DNA of 64,000 nucleotides from Hymenobacter sp. BT188. Lineage in GTDB: Bacteria; Bacteroidota; Bacteroidia; Cytophagales; Hymenobacteraceae. Position numbers and translations under genes: made by a program. How positions within the stretch are numbered: position 1 is the first letter of the stretch; every line of letters begins with the position of its first letter. Where the stretch lies: NCBI RefSeq assembly GCF_014333585.1, contig NZ_JACSCW010000005.1, positions 405,656-469,655 of the forward strand, written 5' to 3'. Positions 49,069 to 57,124 of the stretch are shown piece after piece. The notes under the pieces are model-generated. The model did no database searches and was not told the DNA's origin. It was given only the letters and a program-made list of their open reading frames with translations.

Positions 49069-51390
49069 TTAGTCCAGCGAACGGCCGTGAAACAGCAGGT
49101 AGCCGATATGGCCGAACACCCCAAAGCGCTTAGCTGAGTCGTCGTAGTAAATACCGTGCAAGGCTAGCGGCCCAACGGGCGTTTGATACACGAAACCCGT
49201 GCTAGCCGTCAAGCGAGGCCGGTCGAAACCGGATTTTTGGATGGCCCGCTGACCTTCGCTGTCACGCAAGGGCTTGTACACAAGGTGGGCGAAGGCTTCG
49301 GAACGCCACTCCAACTTGCTGGCCAGCAGGCTTTGCGAGAAGCGCAGACCAGCAGCAGCGTAGCGCGGCGAACGGTAGTTGTCCAGAAACAGCGTACGCG
49401 AATCAACCAGCGGCGAGAATACCGGGGAGGTCGTCTGAGACGAGCGGAAGTTGGCGAAGCGGGCCTGCCCACTGATTACTACTTCTCCAAAATAACCCCA
49501 GATCTGCTTTTTGCTGGGCAGCATAAAGTACTGCTCTGCGGTAGCTGAAAACTGCAGCCATTGGTGGTCGTCGCGGTACTCGTTCTCAAACACCGAGGTA
49601 GAGCCCGGGCTATATATTTCGGTGCCTTGCACGCCGCGTATACTAGCCAAAGCCCGACGTCCGGCTGTAGGGTACTGCTTGCGGTTCAGGGAGTTGCGGC
49701 TATAGCGCACTGCCGCCGTCAGGCCGCGGAAGCTGGTGCGGTCCAGCACGTCGCTGGATGATACTTCCCGCGTATTGGCGTAGTTATCCTGGTTGCCAAA
49801 GTAGCCAGCCTCCAACGAAACACGGCTGCGGTAGCGGGGACTAATCCCGATCTGTACGCCCAATGCCAGGTCGCTCTGCTCGATAAGCGTATTCTGAATG
49901 TCACGGCCAAGCAGACCGCCAGTCTGCTGGTAGCTCCAGTTGTTGTAGGTCACGCTGGGCTCCACGAAGAAGGGCAGCTTCTCTGGAATACTGACCCGGA
50001 ACCGGCCCTGCACGGCATTGTAGAAGCGCCCCAAATTGGCATTTGCGGCCGCAGAGTACAGGTATTTGGTCAGCCAACGGTATTCCAGACCCACATAAAT
50101 ATTATCCACAGCTCGCGTAGCCAATACGAAACCTGCTTCGGCCGAGAGGTTATTATTCTGGCGGGCATCGATGTTGAATACATAGCCCTGCCGGTCCTGA
50201 TCATAGCGAATGCGCGGGTAGATATTGCGAAAAAAGTCGTCGGCCGCGAGGCGATAGTAGCCTTCCTCAATCTCGTCGATTGTATAGCTGCGGCCCTCTC
50301 GCCGAAAAAACCGACTTACGTAGGTGTTTTGCTTTTCGGCCAGACCTTGCACCGTGATGCGTTTAAAAACCGGACCAGGGGCCGAATTCTGAAACTCGCG
50401 GCGGCGGCGGGCCAGCGCCAGCGTATCCACGCGGCGCGGAATGCGGCGCAGCATCTGCGTGAGCTTATCCTGCGCCGCCTTTTCGCCCAGCTCGATCAGC
50501 TCGCGCACTTTGTCGAAGTCGGTGGCGCCGTAGCCTTCCAGGTCGGGCTGAATGAATACCCCGTTCGGCCCTACGGCCAGCGTATCGGCCACGTCGGCGC
50601 CCAAAAACACGATGGAGCCCAGCAAAAGCTCATCGTCCTTCTCAAACGGGTATTTTTTGTAGGCTACGTCGCCCACGTTCACCCCAATAATAATATCGGG
50701 CTGAAACGCAGACCGCATCACGTCGGTGGGGAAGTTGTTATAAATGCCTCCATCGAAAAGGTAGCGGCCATCGGGGTTGCGGATGGGCCGAAACACCAGT
50801 GGTACAGCCATCGAATTGCGCACCGCGTCAGCGAGCGAGCCGTTTTCCTGTACTACCTGACGACGGGTAAATACCTCGGCGGCGAGGCAGCGGAAGGGAA
50901 TAAACAGATTGTCGAAGTCGTAGTTGGCGGCAGCGGCTGCCGGAGCCAGAAACTTGGCCAGGGCAAAGTTTAGGTTAACGTCGTTGATCAGATTGGGCGA
51001 GATGCGCGTGTTCAACGACGAGTCGATGGCCACGCCCACGCGCAGGGCCGCCGGTGAGGCATCAGCGTTCAGGTAGTTGAAGGCTTTATCTTGGAGTTGC
51101 TCGCCTGACACCCAGTATTGAAAGTCGGGGTCCATCACAATTTCCTCAATTTCAGCAGGCGAGTAGCCAGCTGAGTACATAGCGCCTACCACCGAGCCCA
51201 TGCTTGTGCCGATGATGTAATCAATCGGTATCTTGTTCTTTTCCAGAACCTTCAGTACGCCCACGTGTGCCAAACCTTTGGCGCCGCCCCCGCTTAGCAC
51301 CAAGCCAACTTTCTGCGCTTGAGCCGGCAGGGTGGGTCCGCCGAGCCCCATAATCAGAAGGCCGAAAAAAAGAAACCAGTTACGTAGCAT
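49069..51390 (-). CDS. Patatin-like phospholipase with C-terminal outer-membrane barrel (PlpD-like)
   Basis: 773 residues from ATG 51390. Signal peptide, then a patatin domain: oxyanion GGGAKG, nucleophile GTSMG (about 66-70) and catalytic Asp in DGGIYNNFP (about 220). A POTRA-like segment (GPVFKRITVQGLAEKQNTYV) follows, then a 16-stranded-type barrel (NLSAEAGFVLATRAVDNIYV, ending FGHIGYLLFHGRSLD), as in BamA-related secreted phospholipases. It could cleave membrane lipids and present or release its passenger. Length is typical for the Bacteroidota type. Confidence 0.93.
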   Translation of the reverse strand: MLRNWFLFFGLLIMGLGGPTLPAQAQKVGLVLSGGGAKGLAHVGVLKVLEKNKIPIDYIIGTSMGSVVGAMYSAGYSPAEIEEIVMDPDFQYWVSGEQLQDKAFNYLNADASPAALRVGVAIDSSLNTRISPNLINDVNLNFALAKFLAPAAAAANYDFDNLFIPFRCLAAEVFTRRQVVQENGSLADAVRNSMAVPLVFRPIRNPDGRYLFDGGIYNNFPTDVMRSAFQPDIIIGVNVGDVAYKKYPFEKDDELLLGSIVFLGADVADTLAVGPNGVFIQPDLEGYGATDFDKVRELIELGEKAAQDKLTQMLRRIPRRVDTLALARRRREFQNSAPGPVFKRITVQGLAEKQNTYVSRFFRREGRSYTIDEIEEGYYRLAADDFFRNIYPRIRYDQDRQGYVFNIDARQNNNLSAEAGFVLATRAVDNIYVGLEYRWLTKYLYSAAANANLGRFYNAVQGRFRVSIPEKLPFFVEPSVTYNNWSYQQTGGLLGRDIQNTLIEQSDLALGVQIGISPRYRSRVSLEAGYFGNQDNYANTREVSSSDVLDRTSFRGLTAAVRYSRNSLNRKQYPTAGRRALASIRGVQGTEIYSPGSTSVFENEYRDDHQWLQFSATAEQYFMLPSKKQIWGYFGEVVISGQARFANFRSSQTTSPVFSPLVDSRTLFLDNYRSPRYAAAGLRFSQSLLASKLEWRSEAFAHLVYKPLRDSEGQRAIQKSGFDRPRLTASTGFVYQTPVGPLALHGIYYDDSAKRFGVFGHIGYLLFHGRSLD

Positions 51391-51493
51391 AGATAGGAAG
51401 TAGCACAAAAAAGCCCCCTAGGGGCAGCGAGTCGGCATCATTTGGCGCGACTGGTGAGCAAATTACCGCTTTCCAACGGTACCACCGTTCAGC

Positions 51494-51865
51494 TTACCAT
51501 TTGCGAAAGATGACATACACCGCCGCCACCAGCAGCCCGAAGCCCACCACGTGGTTCCAGGCCAGCTTATCGGTTTTGAAAATGTACACCGCGCACAGCG
51601 CAAATACGCTCAGCGAAATGACCTCCTGAATAACCTTAAGCTGAAACAGGTTGAATGGTCCGCCATTTTCCTCAAACCCAATGCGGTTGGCCGGCACCTG
51701 AAACACGTATTCAAAAAACGCTAAGCCCCAACTCACTAGAATCACGCCAACTAACCCCAGCCCATGCAGCCAAGTTATCTTCTTGAATTGCAAATGTCCG
51801 TACCAGGCAAACGTCATAAAGAGGTTGGAAACGGTGAGCAGCAGAATGGTGTATAGGGCTTTCAT
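51494..51865 (-). CDS. DUF486/DMT family membrane protein
   Basis: 123 residues, four transmembrane helices. Matches the DUF486 small-membrane family: WYGHLQFKKITWLHGLGLVG, ILVSWGLAFFEYVFQVPANR and FNLFQLKVIQEVISLSVFAL. Function unknown, possibly transport. Lies 22 bases after the phospholipase C-like gene, probably in the same operon. Confidence 0.9.
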   Translation of the reverse strand: MKALYTILLLTVSNLFMTFAWYGHLQFKKITWLHGLGLVGVILVSWGLAFFEYVFQVPANRIGFEENGGPFNLFQLKVIQEVISLSVFALCAVYIFKTDKLAWNHVVGFGLLVAAVYVIFRKW

Positions 51866-51887
51866 AGGTGTAGGAGGGGTTTCCGGT

Positions 51888-52856
51888 TTAGTCCTCGTGG
51901 CCCGGAATACTGCGCTGGGGGGTATTTTTTAGCTCCGTGCTTTCCTTATCCAAGCGGCGCTGCTCGGCGGCGGAAATGCTGGGGGGCAAATTTTTCAGAT
52001 CGGGCTGACCGGCATTTACCCAGCAGGTGTACCAGAACGCGCCCACTAGCTGCACCGCCCGCCGCATTTGCCGTTCTACTTGTCCGTGCAGGCGCTCGTG
52101 GTAAGCCCGGCTAAACTCGCGCGAATACACCCGCACGGCACCCTGGGCACCACGCTCCTCAAAACCGTATTTCTTGTCATTGGGAAAGCGAGCGGTCAAC
52201 TCTTGCTCAAACCGCAACACCGAGTCTACAGCAGCATTGGATCGGCCCACCGCTTCCCAAATGCTAAAAGCGGGGTTATCCAAGTAAGGCGCCGGGCCGG
52301 TAAAGAAATCATAGTTGGCACTCAGCAACTCCGGCAGGCGGCTTTCCCACAATCCATGAATGCCGCGCTGGCCGGTTAGCTGGCCGTTATAATTGCGGGT
52401 GCTGTGCAACGGCACACACGCGTCAGCCACGTAGTGACCCAAGTCAGCGGAAAGATGCAGAATGCGGTTGGCGTCGCGGGTACGGAAGGCTTCCGTTAGT
52501 TGGAGTTGCATGCGCGCCACATGCCACGGCACGATGCCGTGTCGCTGCAAGGTGTCTTCGCCATACTTGGCTACAGCGTCGGCCCAGTTGCGGGGCAAAC
52601 GTACGATGGCGCTGTCGCTGTACGCATCTATATCTAGGAAGTGACGAGCCGCCTCGCCTGGCACCACGGCCCGACGTTGGTCGGGCCGAGTGGCATGGTC
52701 GGTGAGGTAATCAATGTGCTTTTTATAAAAGCTCAGCAGTTCGGTTGGCAGGGTAAATACCGCCAGCCGATTAATCATTCGATGCCCAAAGAACCCCCAT
52801 GCCCGCGGCTGCAAAGGCAGCAGCAAAAGCAACAAAAGCAACGGGAGTTTCTTCAT
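51888..52856 (-). CDS. Zinc-dependent phospholipase C/S1-P1 nuclease-like secreted protein
   Basis: 322 residues with signal peptide (LPLLLLLLLLPLQPRAWGFF). Trp after cleavage and spaced His/Asp ligands match the zinc-dependent PLC/P1-nuclease fold: AWGFFGHRMINRLAVF, ARHFLDIDAYSD, HLSADLGHYVADACVPLHST. Cleaves phosphate esters by homology; the exact substrate is not clear. Two motif copies: one reads NLPPS at 51979, one is just upstream of the start (52866). Confidence 0.88.
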   Translation of the reverse strand: MKKLPLLLLLLLLPLQPRAWGFFGHRMINRLAVFTLPTELLSFYKKHIDYLTDHATRPDQRRAVVPGEAARHFLDIDAYSDSAIVRLPRNWADAVAKYGEDTLQRHGIVPWHVARMQLQLTEAFRTRDANRILHLSADLGHYVADACVPLHSTRNYNGQLTGQRGIHGLWESRLPELLSANYDFFTGPAPYLDNPAFSIWEAVGRSNAAVDSVLRFEQELTARFPNDKKYGFEERGAQGAVRVYSREFSRAYHERLHGQVERQMRRAVQLVGAFWYTCWVNAGQPDLKNLPPSISAAEQRRLDKESTELKNTPQRSIPGHED

Positions 52857-52887
52857 GACCGGTAGCTGGGGGGCAATTTCTATTGGC

Positions 52888-53511
52888 TTAGCGCCGCCCT
52901 TGTCCCGCGAAGCGCAGCCGATAGTCGGCCTTCACATCGCCCTTGCTAATGCGCGTAAGCTTACCCTTCAGCAATTGCTTTTTGAAGCCCGATAAATGGT
53001 CGGTGAACAGAATGCCCTCTAAATGGTCGTACTCATGCTGAATAACGCGGGCCGTCATGCCGGAGAAGGCTTCTTCGTGCACCACGCGGTTTTCGTCCTC
53101 GTAGCGCAGTACGATATTGGCCGGCCGATACACCATCTCGCGCACGCCCGGAATGCTCAGACAGCCCTCTTCGAAGCCCCATTCCTCGCCGGTTTCACTT
53201 ACCATCACGGGGTTAATGAAAGCACGCTTCACGGGCTGATCCTGGGGGGCATTTTCGTCGGCTGACGGAGCTTCAGCAGTTTCTTCGTCGTCCTCATCTT
53301 CGTCGTCCAGCATAGGTGCCGAGTCGATAACGAATAAGCGCACGCTGCGTCCAATCTGCGGAGCGGCCAAGCCCACGCCACGAGCGTGATACATGGTATC
53401 ATACATATCGGCAATGAGCTGTTTCAGCTCCAGAGCATCAACATCTACTGATATGTCTTTGGCAGGCGTCTTTAATACTGGGTCGCCGAAGGCAACGATG
53501 GGGTAAATCAT
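52888..53511 (-). CDS. def: Peptide deformylase with acidic insert
   Basis: 207 residues. Removes formyl groups from nascent proteins. All three motifs present: GVGLAAPQ (45-52), EGCLS (115-119) and HEYDH (159-163), giving the Cys and two His metal ligands. Residues 67-95 form a highly acidic insert (LDDEDEDDEETAE...) between motifs, longer than in E. coli Def. The ATG overlaps the ruvX stop by 4 bases (ATGA). Essential housekeeping gene. Confidence 0.97.
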   Translation of the reverse strand: MIYPIVAFGDPVLKTPAKDISVDVDALELKQLIADMYDTMYHARGVGLAAPQIGRSVRLFVIDSAPMLDDEDEDDEETAEAPSADENAPQDQPVKRAFINPVMVSETGEEWGFEEGCLSIPGVREMVYRPANIVLRYEDENRVVHEEAFSGMTARVIQHEYDHLEGILFTDHLSGFKKQLLKGKLTRISKGDVKADYRLRFAGQGRR

Positions 53512-53918
53512 CGGGAATTAAGGAAAGATTGCAAAATAAGCGTGGCACTCACGCGGTCAACCGTGGCTTTGTCGCGCCGGTCTTTCTTAGAAAGCCCCCC
53601 AGCCAGCATGGCCGCGTGCGCCATGCGGGAGGTATAGCGCTCGTCGAGTTCGTGCACCGGCACATCCGGCAACTCGCGCCGCAAACGCCGCACCAAACCA
53701 ACCACAGCGCTTGTCACATCGGTTGGCTCATTGAGCAAGGTGCGCGGCATTCCTACTACAATGGCCGCCAACGGCTCGCGCTGATGATACGCCTGTATGT
53801 AAGCCAACAGGTCCTGACTGTGGATGGTTTCGAGGGGCGTCGCAATGAGCTGCAACGGGTCCGTCACGGCCAGTCCCACGCGCTTGTTGCCGTAATCAAT
53901 GGCAAGAATTCGGCTCAT
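53508..53918 (-). CDS. ruvX: Putative Holliday junction resolvase RuvX/YqgF
   Basis: 136 residues from ATG 53918 (MSRILAIDYGNKRVGLAVTD). Retroviral-integrase-like fold: first strand with IDYGNKRVG, PLAAIVVGMPRTLLNE, and ELDERYTSRMA with conserved acidic residues; C-terminal DKATVDRVSATLILQSFL. Acts in 16S rRNA processing and/or recombination. The motif reads antisense at AGGLSKKDRRD. It is directly upstream of def, a common pair in Bacteroidota. The upstream 39 codons of the open frame look random. Confidence 0.95.
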   Translation of the reverse strand: MSRILAIDYGNKRVGLAVTDPLQLIATPLETIHSQDLLAYIQAYHQREPLAAIVVGMPRTLLNEPTDVTSAVVGLVRRLRRELPDVPVHELDERYTSRMAHAAMLAGGLSKKDRRDKATVDRVSATLILQSFLNSR

Positions 53919-54288
53919 CGCTTCAAGGTAAAATAAAGGGCGTGCAGTAATCCCGCTAGCCGCCTCAAAGATACAGCCCTCATCTGTAATGCTGGGCGCG
54001 TCCGCTTGATTTAAGCTAATACAAGCTGGAATCACTAGTGATTCTTTTTATTGAAAAATTTATATAATAAACCATTCAGGAAAGATAGCATTGTGAAGCA
54101 TAGATACGTCTGTTTAGCCCTATTATATTATAAATATGTCTTACAAAATATAAAATTGTATTGTTATTTGAAATCAATACACAGCTAATAATAGGCATGG
54201 TTTTCCCGTAATAGTTTTAATAGATTTGGAATGTTGCCTTGGCGCTAACTGCAGTTTATAGTTAAAACATCTACTCTTCCAGACTTTT
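53919..54288. other. AT-rich intergenic region upstream of CtpA-like protease
   Basis: A 370-base gap with low GC content (54036-54250 notably AT-rich), suggesting promoter DNA for the divergent genes. No gene or hairpin recognised; a candidate -7 element is listed separately. Confidence 0.5.
54221..54228 (+). promoter_or_regulatory. Candidate -7 element for the S41 protease gene
   Basis: TAGATTTG matches the Bacteroidota -7 consensus TAnnTTTG exactly, about 60 bases before the ATG at 54289. No clear -33 TTG is found 18-20 bases upstream, so confidence is moderate. Confidence 0.4.
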
Positions 54289-55971
54289 ATGAACGCCAAG
54301 TCGAACACTGTTTCGACGCCTGCTCAGGAGCTCGCTCCGACGTCGGCGCCTCGTGCTTCCCGCTTCCAAGTGCGGCAGCCATGGCTTTTAGCGTTGGTGC
54401 TGGCAGGCGGGATGTTGGTAGGGGCCAATCCTTTCAGGCCATCGGGTCAAAACCCTGACAGTACTTCACGGGGCTACCTGAAGTTCAAAGAGATTCTGAG
54501 CTACGTAGACCGCGATTATGTCGATTCGGTTGATGCCGAAGCCCTTTCTGACTACGCCATTGGCCGCATGTTGGAGCGCCTCGATCCGCACTCGGTATTT
54601 ATTCCAGCCAAAGACCAAACCCAGGCTTCCGCCTTTCTACAAAGTGATTTTGATGGCGTAGGAGTAGAGTTTAATATTTTTCAAGACACGGTTACAGTAA
54701 TAGCTTCGCTGGGGGGCGGCCCGGCGGAGCATGCTGGCCTACGTCCCGGCGATCAACTACTGGCCGTGAATGGCGAGGCTGTATCAGGGGTGCACATGAC
54801 GACCGAACTGGTGTACGGCAAACTGCGCGGTCCCCGGGCCAGCCGGGTGCAAATCCAGGTTCAGCGCCGTGGATCACCCAAGCCCCTGAACGTAACGGTA
54901 ACCCGCGAGCGGGTGCCAAACAATTCAGTGGAAGTAGCTTATATGGTTGACAATCAGACTGGCTATATCAAAGTGAGCCGGTTTGCCAACAATACCTACG
55001 AGGAGTTTAAGCAGGCATTAGGTGATTTGCGCCGTCAAGGCATGTCGCGCTTAGTATTGGACTTACGGGGTAACCCCGGCGGCTACCTCGACCGCGCCAC
55101 CAAAATGGCCGATGAGTTTATTGCTGGCACCCGCAAAATTGTGTATACGGACGGTAAAGGCGACCAATACGATACCCAGACGTATTCTCGGGTGCTGGGC
55201 GAATTTGAAGAAGGACCCCTGGTAGTGTTAGTGGATGAGGGCAGCGCCTCGGCCGCAGAAGTAGTGGCCGGTGCTCTGCAAGACCACGACCGCGCCCTGC
55301 TAGTAGGTCGTCGCACCTTTGGTAAAGGCTTGGTGCAGCAGCCCATCGCTCTGAATGATGGCTCGGAACTGCGCCTGACTATTGCCCGCTACTATACGCC
55401 CTCAGGTCGCTCCATTCAGAAATCGTATCAGGGTGGGCACGCTGAGTATGAGCAGGAACTGGCCAAGCGTCAGCGCCAGGGCGAGTATTTCCACGCCGAC
55501 AGCATTCACTTCGCCGATTCGCTGCGGTACCGCACGATGCACGGTCGCACAGTGTACGGTGGCGGCGGTATCATGCCCGACTTGTTTGTGCCCCGCGATA
55601 CCACGGCCTTCTCCAAGTATTTCCGCCGTTTGCAAAGTCGCAATCTGGTGCGCGAGTACGCGCTGAAATTTTACCAGGATCATCAGGCCGAGCTGGAAGG
55701 TCTGCGCTTTGAGCAGTTTAATGCCTCATTCCGCATCACGGATACCCAACTGCAAGCCTTGAGTGCACTGGCTGCCCGCACAGGCTTGGTAGCCGATGCA
55801 GCTGGTTTGCGCCGGGCGGCCCCGCTATTGCGTACTCAACTTAAGGCACACATTGCGCGGATTGCTTACGGCAAAAATGCTTACTACACAGTGCTAGCCG
55901 GGCAAGACATAGAATTTCAGCAGGCCTTACGCGCCATTGATACGAGTACGGCTCAGCTTACTGGCAACTGA
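54289..55971 (+). CDS. ctpA: C-terminal processing peptidase-like S41 protease
   Basis: 560 residues. One N-terminal transmembrane/anchor segment (WLLALVLAGGMLVGANPF), then a PDZ domain (about 110-190, GVGVEFNIFQDTVTVI and GGPAEHAGLRPGDQLL) and the S41 catalytic domain with Ser in EGSASAAEVVAGALQDHDRA (about 318) and Lys in RTFGKGLVQ (about 345). Acts in the periplasm on protein C-termini. Monocistronic, about 190 bases before the HEAT protein gene. Confidence 0.95.
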   Translation: MNAKSNTVSTPAQELAPTSAPRASRFQVRQPWLLALVLAGGMLVGANPFRPSGQNPDSTSRGYLKFKEILSYVDRDYVDSVDAEALSDYAIGRMLERLDPHSVFIPAKDQTQASAFLQSDFDGVGVEFNIFQDTVTVIASLGGGPAEHAGLRPGDQLLAVNGEAVSGVHMTTELVYGKLRGPRASRVQIQVQRRGSPKPLNVTVTRERVPNNSVEVAYMVDNQTGYIKVSRFANNTYEEFKQALGDLRRQGMSRLVLDLRGNPGGYLDRATKMADEFIAGTRKIVYTDGKGDQYDTQTYSRVLGEFEEGPLVVLVDEGSASAAEVVAGALQDHDRALLVGRRTFGKGLVQQPIALNDGSELRLTIARYYTPSGRSIQKSYQGGHAEYEQELAKRQRQGEYFHADSIHFADSLRYRTMHGRTVYGGGGIMPDLFVPRDTTAFSKYFRRLQSRNLVREYALKFYQDHQAELEGLRFEQFNASFRITDTQLQALSALAARTGLVADAAGLRRAAPLLRTQLKAHIARIAYGKNAYYTVLAGQDIEFQQALRAIDTSTAQLTGN

Positions 55972-56165
55972 GCATAGTTCTTGCCTATCACACTATTCCG
56001 CCATGTAGCGCACAAAAGCGCGTCGGGAAAACAGATAGGTAGTAGTAATTCAATTGATTGATTAATAGGTGATTGTTGTTAGGACTCTAACACCTCCTTA
56101 GGCTGTTTTTTTGGTGGAAAGCCCCGCCGTTACGGTAGACGCAAGTAACTTTTTTCGGACAACGA

Positions 56166-56840
56166 ATGAGCGACACACACAAAGATTTGCAGCAGGCTTT
56201 AGAGCAATTCTGGAGCTATATGGCGCGGCGGCAAGGCGGAACAGTGTTGGTGGAAGAACTGAAGCTAAACTTCTGGGACGACGACCACGATACCATGGAG
56301 CGTCGGCGCTACCGTAGCGACCTGCACCGGGCCACTATATCGGAGATTGAAAAGCAGAATGGCGGCTGGGGCGATGTGAGCGGCATCGACTTGCTGCTGG
56401 AAGCCATTACCGCCGACTATCTGCACGAAGATGTTCTCTATGAATGCCTTGAAACACTGAAGCCCGCTCGTCGCACCATTCTGCTGGAGCGCGGGTTGCT
56501 TTCACCGCTTTACCACACCCGCTACTTAGCCGCTGAACACGTAGCGCACTATGTCATTCCGCACCGTACGGAACTGATGGAGTTTCTCATCTGCCACGAC
56601 GATCATAAGCTGGTCAGCCGGTATGCATTAAACACGCTGTCCGATCTGCATCCAGCGAAAGCTGTGGAGTACGCGCTGCCTCGCCTCACCGATGAGGATG
56701 CCTACATGCGTCTGGCTAGTGTGTTGGCGCTGCAAGCCGCCGGTTACAGCCTCCCTGCTGAGTTGGTAGCCGCTCTGCGCACCGATTCGAATGAGTATGT
56801 CCGCGAAGCTGCCACTGAGTTGGTGGTGGCCAAACAGTAA
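56166..56840 (+). CDS. HEAT-repeat-like protein of unknown function
   Basis: 224 residues, soluble and alpha-helical, with HEAT-type pairs in the second half (LLERGLLSPLYHTRYLAAEH, LVSRYALNTLSDLHPAKAVE, AYMRLASVLALQAAGYSLPA). An N-terminal acidic patch (LNFWDDDHDTMERRRYRSDL) is distinctive. No enzyme motif; likely a protein-interaction scaffold, possibly immunity-like, but no toxin partner is seen. Followed by a terminator at 56891-56936. Confidence 0.8.
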   Translation: MSDTHKDLQQALEQFWSYMARRQGGTVLVEELKLNFWDDDHDTMERRRYRSDLHRATISEIEKQNGGWGDVSGIDLLLEAITADYLHEDVLYECLETLKPARRTILLERGLLSPLYHTRYLAAEHVAHYVIPHRTELMEFLICHDDHKLVSRYALNTLSDLHPAKAVEYALPRLTDEDAYMRLASVLALQAAGYSLPAELVAALRTDSNEYVREAATELVVAKQ

Positions 56841-56890
56841 CCTATTTATCTGTTACTATTTGCTAAAACTCTACTATTATCAAGTACTTA

Positions 56891-56936
56891 AAAGACCGGT
56901 CATTTCCTGTTATAGGAAACGACCGGCCTTTTTGCG
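56891..56936 (+). terminator. Terminator after HEAT protein gene
   Basis: GACCGGTCATTTCCT pairs with AGGAAACGACCGGCC around GTTAT, followed by CTTTTT. Does not use the GCCCCCCAG motif. Confidence 0.9.
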
Positions 56937-56991
56937 ATTCATGACTGCTCTTTTCAACTTTTGGCTTTAACACACCTAGCGACATCATGTT

Positions 56992-57111
56992 TTCAAACGG
57001 GGTAGAGACGCGAATACGCGTCTCTACCCCGTTGAACGGCTGGTACCGCGCCACAGCTACAAAGTTAACAACGACCGCGACGATTGAGACGCGAATACGC
57101 GTCTCTACCCC
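56992..57111. repeat. Pair of GAGACGCG palindromes
   Basis: Two palindromes with the same core GAGACGCGAATACGCGTCTC: one at 56992-57036 with long arms (GGGGTAGAGACGCG and its complement), one at 57084-57111 with short arms. They sit 48 bases apart in the gap between the HEAT and transglutaminase genes. This GAGACGCG..CGCGTCTC pattern is seen as a dispersed repeat in other bacteria. Confidence 0.85.
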
Positions 57112-57124
57112 ATCCGTGAAAAAG

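Noticed and set aside
50100..50112. DnaA-box-like TTATCCACA
   Set aside because: A single box inside the patatin gene with no cluster, AT-rich unwinding element or dnaA/dnaN neighbour; not an origin.
56992..57111. CRISPR-like repeat pair
   Set aside because: Only two repeats, palindromic and of unequal arm length, with one 48-base spacer and no cas genes.
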